The notes under the pieces: model-generated
The model's database searches: none
What the model was told of the DNA's origin: nothing
Seen by the model: the letters and a program-made list of their open reading frames with translations, nothing else
Program-made: the position numbers and the translations under genes
Source of the DNA: Chryseobacterium sp. POL2
Lineage (GTDB): Bacteria > Bacteroidota > Bacteroidia > Flavobacteriales > Weeksellaceae
Reading direction: 5' to 3'
Assembly (NCBI RefSeq): GCF_011058315.1
Contig: NZ_CP049298.1
Location: forward strand, 1,612,001 to 1,676,000
DNA length: 64,000 bases
Shown here: one piece after another, positions 8,891 to 17,183 of the stretch
Layout: each line of letters opens with the position of its first letter
Position numbering within the stretch: position 1 is the first letter of the stretch

Positions 8891-9124
8891 TTAACCTTCG
8901 TTTTTGTAAAGTTTGGGATCGTAGTAAGGGAATTTGCCTTCTGTTTCAGAATGATACTCTTTATCCTTATCACCACCTAAAGTAACTACCAAAATGTAGC
9001 ACCAATAAATGAAAAATCCAGAAGCTACGATAAATAGCACCCAGTTTATGATATTTCCTGCAAAATCAAAGAACCCGAAAGTCCATGTGAAAACACTACC
9101 TAAGAACAACCAGAAAGATGTCAT
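8891..9124 (-). CDS. Small membrane protein (probably DUF6341 family)
   Basis: 77 residues with two hydrophobic segments (about residues 5-20 and 27-48) and a charged tail HSETEGKFPYYDPKLYKNEG. The tail and its position next to the DUF6427-like gene resemble a conserved flavobacterial protein that I recall as DUF6341; the family name is from memory. It is divergent from the next gene with only 43 nt between start codons, so the two promoters overlap. No function is known. Confidence 0.65.
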   Translation of the reverse strand: MTSFWLFLGSVFTWTFGFFDFAGNIINWVLFIVASGFFIYWCYILVVTLGGDKDKEYHSETEGKFPYYDPKLYKNEG

Positions 9125-9143
9125 TGCTTTTCTTTTTTTAAAT

Positions 9144-9151
9144 TAACTTTG
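9144..9151 (+). promoter_or_regulatory. -7 promoter box TAACTTTG for the DUF6427-like gene
   Basis: TAACTTTG matches the Bacteroidota -7 consensus TAnnTTTG and ends 16 nt before the ATG at 9168. It lies within the 43-nt divergent spacer. Confidence 0.6.
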
Positions 9152-9167
9152 CACAAATTTATAAAAA

Positions 9168-10076
9168 ATGTTTCGATTACTTTCTAAAGAAAGCAATATT
9201 TTTTCAATTCCCGTTTATATCGGTTTTCTACTGCTTATCATCATTGCATTCAACGCTATGGATATCAACAGGTTAGACGCTATATCCGCTGTTATTACAT
9301 TTGCTGGGATTTCGTTGGGATATTTTTTATTTAACAAGCTGGACCTTACCTATCAGACACATTTACCTTTATTCCTTTACACTTTTTATGTGTTTGCCTT
9401 TTATCCAGGAGACCTCAGCATTGGTCTGGCTATCACACTTTTGATCAACTCTTTTTTACTTTTAATATTAACCTCAACCAGCGACAAGCTGAGAAAAGGC
9501 TCTTATCTTCTGGTTGGCGCCTTGCTGTGCATCAACTATTTGTTTCTACCCATTTTTTGGCCTTTAATCTTCTTTGTCATCATCCATATTTTTGTAACTT
9601 CTGGAAAGGCTTTGGCCAATTTGTTTCGCTTATTTTTTGGAGCTTTGTTGATTCTAATCATCTATTTCAGCGTGATGTACTGGATGGATTACGAAAGTTG
9701 GGATAATAAATATTGGCCTTTGAGCGCCAATTTCAAAATGGTGAACGAGTTTTCGAATCTCTATTTTATAACGCCTATTATTTTAATGATAATCTATGCG
9801 GTGTTGGACCACTTCAGACATTTCAATGAGAAAAGTCCTACCAGCAAATATAAATATACTTTTTTGCTGCTTTTTTCCTCCGCATTTTTAATATCCATAA
9901 TTTTGTACATGGGAACTTATTACGAAATGCTATTGGTACTAGGTCTTCCTGTAAGTATTATTTTAAGCCGAATGCTAAAGTTTTTTCCTAAATATTGGAT
10001 GCAAGAACTTGGACTTTGGACCATCATTATGTCGCTGTTTTTGTTTAAAATAGCACCTTATATATTTCAAATTTAG
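9168..10076 (+). CDS. Polytopic membrane protein (probably DUF6427 family)
   Basis: 302 residues, almost entirely hydrophobic, with about nine to ten predicted transmembrane segments. It begins MFRLLSKESNIFSIPVYIGF. I place it in the flavobacterial DUF6427 group from its size, topology and neighbourhood; the function is unknown. It is followed 2 nt later by the DUF3109 gene, so the two are co-transcribed. Confidence 0.65.
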   Translation: MFRLLSKESNIFSIPVYIGFLLLIIIAFNAMDINRLDAISAVITFAGISLGYFLFNKLDLTYQTHLPLFLYTFYVFAFYPGDLSIGLAITLLINSFLLLILTSTSDKLRKGSYLLVGALLCINYLFLPIFWPLIFFVIIHIFVTSGKALANLFRLFFGALLILIIYFSVMYWMDYESWDNKYWPLSANFKMVNEFSNLYFITPIILMIIYAVLDHFRHFNEKSPTSKYKYTFLLLFSSAFLISIILYMGTYYEMLLVLGLPVSIILSRMLKFFPKYWMQELGLWTIIMSLFLFKIAPYIFQI

Positions 10077-10078
10077 AT

Positions 10079-10660
10079 ATGATTCAGTTAGATGATAAAT
10101 TAATTTCCGAAGATATTTTTTCTGAGGAATTTGTATGCAACCTTTCCAAATGCAAAGGTGCATGTTGTGTAGATGGTGACACTGGCGCACCGCTTGATGA
10201 AGACGAACTTCCTATTTTAAAAGAGATTTTCCCGAAGATAAAATCTTATCTACGACCAGAAGGCGTTTTGGCAATAGAAGAACAAGGCACGCATGTTATC
10301 GATAACGAAGGCGATCTTGTAACGCCATTGGTTAACAATGCAGAATGTGCTTATGTTATTTTTGATGAAAAAGGCTGGACAAAATGCGGCATCGAAAAAG
10401 CTTATGAAGACGGGATTATCGATTGGAAAAAGCCGATCTCCTGTCACCTCTATCCCATACGTGTTACCAATTACAAAACCTTCACAGCACTTAACTACCA
10501 CGAGTGGCCTATTTGTAACGACGCTTGTACACTAGGAAAAGAATTAAAGGTTAAAATTTATCAGTTCCTTAAAGAACCTTTGACAAGAAAATATGGCACC
10601 GAGTTTTATCAAAACCTAACGGACGCTGCCGAAGAGTGGGAAAGAGAATTTAATTCTTAA
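10079..10660 (+). CDS. DUF3109 family cysteine-rich protein
   Basis: 193 residues with a YkgJ-like cysteine pattern: CNLSKCKGACCVDGD near residues 21-35, then single cysteines in NNAECAYV, WTKCGIEK, ISCHLYPIR and WPICNDACTLG. The spacing suggests a metal or Fe-S cluster. C..H in SCHLYPIR and the ICNDAC motif are typical of DUF3109. The protein has no signal peptide and should be cytoplasmic. The function is unknown. Confidence 0.85.
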   Translation: MIQLDDKLISEDIFSEEFVCNLSKCKGACCVDGDTGAPLDEDELPILKEIFPKIKSYLRPEGVLAIEEQGTHVIDNEGDLVTPLVNNAECAYVIFDEKGWTKCGIEKAYEDGIIDWKKPISCHLYPIRVTNYKTFTALNYHEWPICNDACTLGKELKVKIYQFLKEPLTRKYGTEFYQNLTDAAEEWEREFNS

Positions 10661-10673
10661 CAAAAAAATAAAA

Positions 10674-10974
10674 GAAGCGCTATAAGCCGGATTCTGTGCC
10701 CTCCCAAAAGAGGGTGCTTGTTATTTATCTGATTTGCAAATTACTCTGCAACTTTAGCTGCTTACCCCTCGCCAACGACCGAGCCGACCTTAACTGGCGA
10801 TATACTTAGCATTGCACCGCATAGAGTTTACCTGGTTTCACTACAGCCGAACTGTACCTGCTTTCTGTTGCACTTGTCCTACGCTCGCGCGTGACGGATG
10901 TTATCCGCTATGCTGCTCTGTGGTGTCCGGACTTTCCTAGCCTCCCGAAGGATTCTCAACAAGCCGCACTTCTT
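10674..10974 (-). ncRNA. rnpB: RNase P RNA (bacterial class A)
   Basis: The minus strand starts with GAAGTGCGGCTTGTTGAGAA, then carries the conserved CR-I block GAGGCTAGGAAAGTCCGGAC and ACCACAGAGCAG. The 3' part ends GAATCCGGCTTATAGCGCTT, containing the CR-V partner of the P4 pseudoknot and pairing back to the 5' end (GAAGTGC/GCGCTTC). Roughly 300 nt is short for a class A RNA. Ends are approximate to a few bases. This catalytic RNA removes tRNA 5' leaders. Confidence 0.93.
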
Positions 10975-11063
10975 TTATGCGCCAAAAGTATTACTTTTTA
11001 AGCTATATAAAAAAGTTTTTTATTCAATAAATTAATCACTGCTGTCAGCTTTTTTTAACAACA

Positions 11064-11159
11064 AACGCTTGAGATGCGAAAATAGCAAGCTTGGTATCCA
11101 TCAAAAGCAAGCTTGTTAATGGGCAATAGCAAGCTTGTCATCGGGTCATGACAAGCTTG
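11064..11159. repeat. Four 8-bp palindromes CAAGCTTG at exact 22-bp spacing
   Basis: CAAGCTTG occurs at 11086, 11108, 11130 and 11152, each exactly 22 bp from the next. A degenerate fifth copy (AACGCTTG) sits one period earlier at 11064. The spacer sequences differ, so this is a phased motif rather than a simple tandem duplication. The last two units form a long hairpin (AATAGCAAGCTTGTCA against TGACAAGCTTGCTATT) followed by T6. It lies upstream of rnpB and downstream of the TonB receptor, both on the minus strand. Confidence 0.8.
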
Positions 11160-11265
11160 CTATTTTTTGACCCTCGCAAAGCCGCTCTAGCAGGGCTTTA
11201 CAGAAGGGCTAATTTTTGATTTTAAAAAACAATTTAATGACATGTTTTTAGGCTTAAAAAAAATA

Positions 11266-11299
11266 AAACCCCAAAGCTTTTAAGAGAACTTTGAGGTTT
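11266..11299 (-). terminator. Rho-independent terminator of the TonB receptor gene
   Basis: AAACCCCAAAG pairs with CTTTGAGGTTT with one mismatch. The A-rich run on the plus strand just before it gives U residues after the stem in the minus-strand transcript. Confidence 0.65.
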
Positions 11300-11326
11300 A
11301 TAAATATAGTGTAGATATAGTAAATA

Positions 11327-13594
11327 TTAAAGCTTATAAGTCAATGTAACATAGAAATTACGTGGTGCAATTGGATTAACCGAGTAGTTCTCGTGTACGT
11401 TATAATTAACGACATCAAAAATGTTATTAACTTTGGCCTGAATCATGAATTTCTTCCACTCGTAGCCTGCTGAGAAATAGACCGTCGTATAGTCTTTCAG
11501 TTCAAAAATGCGACTTACGCCATTACGGCCATCCAGGCTAGAAGAGCCACCGTTTTTGGTATCGTTCCACCCGGCAAGACGATCACCGATATAATAGGCT
11601 CCTGCACCCAGTTTAAGCCCTTTTAGCTGGTCTGTGAATTTATAAAACACCGACAAATTGGCTGTTGTAGCTGGTGTTCTTACCAATCTTTGTTTTTCGA
11701 CATAGCCTGTTGTTTCGGGCGTATCCAGATAGACAGCGTTGTTGTACGAGAAACCTCCTATTATTGAAAGATTGGGTGTTGGGTTACCTGTAATATCCAG
11801 TTCTACACCGCGGCTTCTCATTTTGCCTGAGTATTCTTTTAACATGCCCGATGGATCAATTTGGTTGCCATTTTCATCCAAGGCATTTTGATAATAATTT
11901 TGATAAATAATTTGATAAACAGAAAGGTTGAGCGCTACTGCATTGTTCCAAAAATTCTTTTTCGCGCCTACTTCGTACTGATCGATATTGGTAGGTTTCA
12001 AGCCTTCATTATTAATATCTATCCCAACATTATTTGAAAAGGAATTGGTATAAGTTGCAAAAATGGACAAGTTATCATTCGGCATATATACAAGTCCTAG
12101 CTTAGGAGAAATAGCTTGGTCCGACGTTTGCGAATTTTTGACAATTGTCTTACCATAAGCCTTTCCTGCTACGGCATATTGTGTTTTTAAAGACGGCATG
12201 TTTTCAACATACGACCAACGAAGTCCTGCAATAACTTTGAAGGTTTTGCTAAGGCTAATGAAATCTTGTGCATAAACACCGAGTCTTCTTGATGTTGTTC
12301 TGGTTTTGCCAAAAGTTTTTGAGTCTGGCATGGTTCCCGAAACCCAAGTTGATGGATCATCCAGATACAGCAAGTCTGTTGGGCTTCCGTTATTCCCGTA
12401 GATATAGGATGTTCCGTATTCTTTATTATTAGCAGGATTAAAGAACGTGAACGAATCCGATTGTCCAAAGTCGCCATCGGCACCTATTAGAACTTTGTGC
12501 CCAATTTTTCCTGTATTAAATTCTCCATTTAAGTTAACCTGAACAGATCCGTAGTTTTGCTCGCTATATGTTTTGGAAAGATTTCTTTTATATCTATATC
12601 TGTTATCAGCCGTTGTTTCCCAAGAAACCCGCTCTGTTGAGAAATAGTCTTTCGTATAATTTTGGTAAGATGCAATTGCGTCTAGCGTCCACTTATCGCT
12701 TAACTGGCGTTTGTAAGTAACAGTGGTTGACGTTTGTTGAACATTTTGATACTGCCAAGGTGTTCCCAAAAAAGCATTTATAGGAAGCATATCATTCAGT
12801 TTATAACTCTTATCGGTATTAATGATACTTCCGATTCCAAAATCAGGCGTTGAATCATTTTTAAGATAATCCGCTTCAACAATCAATTGGGATTTCTCTC
12901 CAAGATTAAATATAAATGATGGATTAACATAGAATTTATCCGAACTAACAATATCTCTGAAACTATCAGCATGTTCATACGCCATATTGATTCTCGCAGC
13001 AACATTTTTAGAAAGTGGTCCATAGACATCGACTGTTGGCTTGTAGCTATTCCAACTTCCCACGTTCATACTAGCACTTCCTCCAAAGTGGAAACGAGGT
13101 TTTTTAGTAATCATATTAATAACACCACCAGCAGCGGTATTGCCGTACATCATCGCGTTGGCACCTTTAAGAACCTCAACACGCTCTAGTCCAGAAATTT
13201 CTGGAAAAACACCACTGTTAACGCGACTTCCGTTTTTGAAAATATTGTCGTTTCCTAAAATAAAACCTCGCCCACCAAAACTATCTTGCGAGTTTCCACG
13301 AGATGATGTGATATAAACGCCATTTACATTTTGTAAGACATCGCTTAACTGTTTGGCTTGTTGTTCTTCAATAACTTCATGGGTTACAATTGCAATAGGT
13401 TGTGGCGTTTCCATCATCGTGAGATTGGCCTTATACGACAGAGGTTTTGCTTTGTTTGGATTACCAGTTTTATGCAAAAGCACATCTTCAATCTGTTGAA
13501 TCCTTGCTGTATCGCTTACGACTTCATATTTCATCTGGCCAAATGCGAAACCAGAAATTGTGATTAAACCTAATGCAATTATATTCTTATTCAT
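11327..13594 (-). CDS. TonB-dependent siderophore receptor
   Basis: 755 residues: signal peptide (MNKNIIALGLITISGFAFGQ), plug domain at about residues 65-180 (IAIVTHEVIEEQQAKQLSDV, GRGFILGNDNIFKNG, GLERVEVLKGANAMMYGNTA, GGVINMITKKP), and a 22-strand barrel ending in the aromatic YVTLTYKL. NIFDVVNYNVHENY and PRNFYVTL close to the end are typical of FhuE/FpvA-like siderophore receptors. It imports ferric siderophores using TonB-ExbBD energy. There is no adjacent TonB or ABC gene, and I found no convincing Fur box by eye. Confidence 0.9.
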   Translation of the reverse strand: MNKNIIALGLITISGFAFGQMKYEVVSDTARIQQIEDVLLHKTGNPNKAKPLSYKANLTMMETPQPIAIVTHEVIEEQQAKQLSDVLQNVNGVYITSSRGNSQDSFGGRGFILGNDNIFKNGSRVNSGVFPEISGLERVEVLKGANAMMYGNTAAGGVINMITKKPRFHFGGSASMNVGSWNSYKPTVDVYGPLSKNVAARINMAYEHADSFRDIVSSDKFYVNPSFIFNLGEKSQLIVEADYLKNDSTPDFGIGSIINTDKSYKLNDMLPINAFLGTPWQYQNVQQTSTTVTYKRQLSDKWTLDAIASYQNYTKDYFSTERVSWETTADNRYRYKRNLSKTYSEQNYGSVQVNLNGEFNTGKIGHKVLIGADGDFGQSDSFTFFNPANNKEYGTSYIYGNNGSPTDLLYLDDPSTWVSGTMPDSKTFGKTRTTSRRLGVYAQDFISLSKTFKVIAGLRWSYVENMPSLKTQYAVAGKAYGKTIVKNSQTSDQAISPKLGLVYMPNDNLSIFATYTNSFSNNVGIDINNEGLKPTNIDQYEVGAKKNFWNNAVALNLSVYQIIYQNYYQNALDENGNQIDPSGMLKEYSGKMRSRGVELDITGNPTPNLSIIGGFSYNNAVYLDTPETTGYVEKQRLVRTPATTANLSVFYKFTDQLKGLKLGAGAYYIGDRLAGWNDTKNGGSSSLDGRNGVSRIFELKDYTTVYFSAGYEWKKFMIQAKVNNIFDVVNYNVHENYSVNPIAPRNFYVTLTYKL

Positions 13595-13790
13595 TGTTAT
13601 ACTTATTTAGAAAGATTTAAAATAACAATGCGAATTTAGGAATTCTTAACTTTTAGACAAATTTATTTTTAACAATTCTAAATAAAAACACAAACAATAA
13701 TGCAAGTAATTGATTTTCAAATACAAACAAAACATGATATTTCTCAACAAAAACTATTGAGAATAAAATAAAATATGAAAACTCGAAAAA

Positions 13791-14867
13791 TTAGTTTCGG
13801 AAAGCTTGCATATCAAGCTTTAGAGAAAAGAAGTTTGAATAAAAATTGGAACCTCCAATTCCGGAATTCGTAATCGCATAGTCCAAAGTAAGGCCTTTAT
13901 ATTTAATACCTATACCAGCGCTTGGCTGAAAAGAAACTTTCCTTTTTAAACTTTCAATATCTGTAATATTACTGAACTGATTAACACCCAATCTCACAAA
14001 AACCATATCTTGGAATGCTAGCTCAGCACCAGCATAAGGTGTAATACTTGCAAAATCTGTTGATATTAAAGAAGGCGTTTTAGCAAAATCAATATTAAGT
14101 CCAGCTTCTGGCAAAAGTTTCAAATCTCGGTTGATTTCAAAAAGGCGACTCGCTCCGACATTCAGCTTTGGCATTGTAATTTCCAACTTGTCGGCTGGCG
14201 CTGGGTTAAATTCTTCCCCATTGACAATAGTTGACAATTCTTTTTCGTTAATCGTCCAGAAATTGACTGTTGTCGTGGCATCGCGCAACATTGCACCATA
14301 GTTCCAACCATTATCTGTTTTATAAATTGCACCAAGATCGAACCCGAATCCATAGCCACTCGCGAATTTTCCGATATTACGATACACGATTTTTGCATTA
14401 ACCCCGATATTCAATCGGTGATTTCCAGATGGATTAAACGCATAAGACAAAATCGCGGCGTAGTCTGCAGTCGAAAAAGATGAAATTTTATCATAATCGA
14501 TATTGCCTTCTGGATCGATCATTTGGGTTGTGTTAAGAATATTATCAACCCCTAAACGTACCAAAGAAATCCCAAAAACACCATTCTCAACAGATTTGGC
14601 AAAAGCAACATAATCGTATTTGGCAATCGATTCAAAATACTCGGCATGCATTGCGGAGGCTTGCCAATCGCGTTCTACACCATTAAGCCCTGCGGGATTC
14701 CACATCGGCGCATAGACATCTTCTTGATTTGAGATTACCGCACCGCCCATACCAAGACCACGTGCGCCAGCGCCAATGTTTAAAAATTCATTAGAATACT
14801 TACGAATGATTTGGGCATTCGACAAACTAATAAGCAAAAGGCATATAAAAAATAAATGTTTCTTCAT
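13791..14867 (-). CDS. PorV/PorQ-family outer-membrane protein (PorV2-like)
   Basis: 358 residues: signal peptide ending SNAQ, then NIGAGARGLGMGGAVISNQED, the opening that marks the PorV/PorQ group of FadL-like barrels, and YAPMWNPAGL. The rest is alternating beta-strand sequence. PorV acts in the type IX secretion system, shuttling cargo to the attachment complex; this copy resembles the secondary paralogue called PorV2. Its start overlaps the stop of the EamA transporter gene by one base (TAATG), so translation is probably coupled. Confidence 0.8.
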   Translation of the reverse strand: MKKHLFFICLLLISLSNAQIIRKYSNEFLNIGAGARGLGMGGAVISNQEDVYAPMWNPAGLNGVERDWQASAMHAEYFESIAKYDYVAFAKSVENGVFGISLVRLGVDNILNTTQMIDPEGNIDYDKISSFSTADYAAILSYAFNPSGNHRLNIGVNAKIVYRNIGKFASGYGFGFDLGAIYKTDNGWNYGAMLRDATTTVNFWTINEKELSTIVNGEEFNPAPADKLEITMPKLNVGASRLFEINRDLKLLPEAGLNIDFAKTPSLISTDFASITPYAGAELAFQDMVFVRLGVNQFSNITDIESLKRKVSFQPSAGIGIKYKGLTLDYAITNSGIGGSNFYSNFFSLKLDMQAFRN

Positions 14868-15772
14868 TAATCTATTGTCTTGTTGGCTTCGACTGTTGCT
14901 AGTTTTTTTCTTCTTTTGGACTTTATCAAACCATTAACTACGATGGATAAAATCATAACAGCAGAAGCGATATAAAATATCGGACTCATATGTTCTGACG
15001 CGCCAAAGATAAAAAAAGCTAATATAATCCCATAGACCGGTTCAAGATTAACTGTTAATATCAACGTAAATGGTGAAATATACTTCATCAGTTTAATACT
15101 TTCAAACATCGGATACGCCGTAAACAAACTCGCTAATAAAATTACTAACGCATAATCATGCATACTTATTTCGTTAAGGAAAGATAATTGTCCTGTTAGC
15201 AAAAAAAACAATGAAATAATCGCCCATCCACCAAATATCTCATAGAAAATAATATTACCAGACGATACTTTGCCATACATTTTACCATTAAAAACAGAAA
15301 AAACAGTTCCACACAAAGCACAAATGATACCGTAGAAAATCCCCAATTTGTATTTCATTTCAGCATTGAAAATGAGTAAAATGCAGCCAACAATAACAAT
15401 CCCAATCAATATTTCCAGCCAATCTATTTTTCTACGAAATACAATAGGCTCTATAAAAGCGGCAAACAATGTTGACAGGGACAAACACGACAAGGCTATA
15501 GAAACATTCGACACCTTTATCGACTCGAAAAAGAAAAACCAATGTGCCGCCATTACGCTACCAATACCAATTAACCTCAGCAAGTTTTTGCGATCTACTT
15601 TCAGACTTTCTTTTTTAATAAATCTTAAATAAATAAATAAAAAAAATGCTGTAAAAAGCATCCTATAAAATACCAATAACGCAGCATCTATCTGAATTAA
15701 TTTTCCTAAAATAGCGGTGAATCCCCACAAAAAAACAATGAGGTGTAATCTAACGAGATGCGAACTTAACAT
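14867..15772 (-). CDS. EamA/DMT family transporter
   Basis: 301 residues with ten predicted transmembrane helices in two EamA repeats (HLIVFLWGFTAILGKL; second half from about residue 155, GNIIFYEIFGGWAIISL) and the repeat-end motif NLEPVYGIILAFFIFGE-like (NLEPVYGIILAFFIFGA). The drug/metabolite transporter superfamily exports or imports small metabolites; the substrate is not predictable. It is the first gene of a two-gene unit with the PorV-like gene. The basic tail KSKRRKKLATVEANKTID is cytoplasmic. Confidence 0.88.
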   Translation of the reverse strand: MLSSHLVRLHLIVFLWGFTAILGKLIQIDAALLVFYRMLFTAFFLFIYLRFIKKESLKVDRKNLLRLIGIGSVMAAHWFFFFESIKVSNVSIALSCLSLSTLFAAFIEPIVFRRKIDWLEILIGIVIVGCILLIFNAEMKYKLGIFYGIICALCGTVFSVFNGKMYGKVSSGNIIFYEIFGGWAIISLFFLLTGQLSFLNEISMHDYALVILLASLFTAYPMFESIKLMKYISPFTLILTVNLEPVYGIILAFFIFGASEHMSPIFYIASAVMILSIVVNGLIKSKRRKKLATVEANKTID

Positions 15773-15842
15773 TATGTAAAAGTATTGTAAAAACTTAATG
15801 CAAACTTATAAATAATAAAAGTATTTTTGCAAAAATAAAAGT

Positions 15843-16628
15843 ATGGAATTTCTACAAATATTCGCCTCAGTAGATGCGCTCATCGCACTACTCACCTTAA
15901 CTTTTCTAGAGATAATCCTCGGGATAGACAACATTATTTTCATCTCAATAGTTACTGGAAAATTACCACAAGACCAACGCAAGCGTGCAACCAGAATAGG
16001 ACTTTTCCTTGCCATGTTTATGCGTATCGCTTTATTATTTGGGATCACTTGGCTCATCGCTATGAAAGCATCGCTCTTTAGCATCAATTGGGGTTGGTTC
16101 AGCGCAAACTTCACGGGACAAGCCCTGATACTTTTTGCCGGTGGTATATTCCTGATTTATAAAAGCACCAAAGAAATCCACGAAAAAGTGGACAACAAAG
16201 GCGAACACGAAAAAGAATTAGCCACAAGTTCTGGCGCAAAATCTTTCGCAAATATCATTTTCCAAATCCTTTTAATCGACTTGGTATTCTCGGTTGATAG
16301 CATCTTAACGGCAGTCGGGATGACCAATGGCGTACAGGGCGCACTACCTATTATGATAACTGCCGTTGTCATTTCCGTTGGTGTTATGATGTTGTTCGCG
16401 GTGCCAGTCGGTAATTTTGTTAATCAAAATCCATCTATCCAGATATTAGGTTTGGCCTTTTTAATTTTGATTGGTTTTATGCTTTTAACAGAAAGTATGC
16501 ACCTATCAGGCGCGATTCTTGGCGGACAAGAAGTGGGCGCAGTGCCAAAAGGCTATTTGTATTTTGCCATATTCTTCTCTCTCGTTGTCGAATTCCTCAA
16601 CATGAGAATGCGTAAGAAAAAAGCTTAA
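15843..16628 (+). CDS. TerC family integral membrane protein
   Basis: 261 residues with seven or more membrane helices. Typical TerC segments are LTFLEIILGIDNIIFISIVTGKLP and IDLVFSVDSILTAVGMT, each with a membrane Asp that is thought to bind metal, plus FAGGIFLIYKSTKEIHEK. Members are linked to tellurium resistance and, more recently, to manganese export. It is transcribed alone and ends in a strong terminator. The frame is divergent from the EamA gene, 70 nt apart. Confidence 0.9.
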   Translation: MEFLQIFASVDALIALLTLTFLEIILGIDNIIFISIVTGKLPQDQRKRATRIGLFLAMFMRIALLFGITWLIAMKASLFSINWGWFSANFTGQALILFAGGIFLIYKSTKEIHEKVDNKGEHEKELATSSGAKSFANIIFQILLIDLVFSVDSILTAVGMTNGVQGALPIMITAVVISVGVMMLFAVPVGNFVNQNPSIQILGLAFLILIGFMLLTESMHLSGAILGGQEVGAVPKGYLYFAIFFSLVVEFLNMRMRKKKA

Positions 16629-16645
16629 ATTTAAAATCAAATCAT

Positions 16646-16685
16646 AGTCCCCACTTTCTCCATTGACAAGTGGGGACTTTTTTTA
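16646..16685 (+). terminator. Rho-independent terminator of the terC-family gene
   Basis: The perfect 10-bp stem AGTCCCCACT/AGTGGGGACT with a 13-nt loop is followed by T7. It starts 18 nt after the stop codon. Confidence 0.92.
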
Positions 16686-16686
16686 T

Positions 16687-17183
16687 AAGCTCTACGTTCA
16701 ACAATCATGTAATGTCAATTTCAAAAATACAGAACCACATAATTTTAGTTTTAAGGAATTCGATCTAGATATTAATTAAATTTCTTGTTGTTTTTAAAAG
16801 TTTAAAAAATCCTCCAACCCAAATCTTGGACTCGCCGACCTTTAGATTTAGGTTCCAAATAGAAGCCTTGCTGTTAATTAATGAAAATTATAGGTTAATA
16901 ACCGAAAACTTGCGCTTAATAGCGTTTAATTTTTGGGGAACTAAGCTTAAATTCAGGCTTCATAAATCAAAATTTCTGGTCCAGAACCCCAAATTTTGAG
17001 TTCACAAAGCCAAAGGCTTGTATTTTTTACGCCAACACATCTATCTATAACCACAACGGATATGTTCTCAACCACAAAAATCACGTATATAAGCCCAAAT
17101 TATAAGCAATAAATTTTAATTAAAGCTTCAAATTTTGTCCGTATCTATAAAAACGAGTATTTTTAAAGCAATAAAAATAAATA
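16687..17183. other. AT-rich intergenic region without a recognised gene
   Basis: About 500 bp between the terC terminator and the carboxylase gene. No ORF longer than about 40 codons looks real on either strand, and I see no tRNA-like fold or strong repeat. It presumably carries the carboxylase promoter, although no clear TAnnTTTG box stands out close to the ATG. Confidence 0.5.

Noticed and set aside
11064-11159. CRISPR or terminator array at the rnpB region
   Set aside because: The repeated motif is 8 bp with 14-bp spacers, much shorter than CRISPR repeats. A hairpin is possible but its orientation serves no plus-strand gene.
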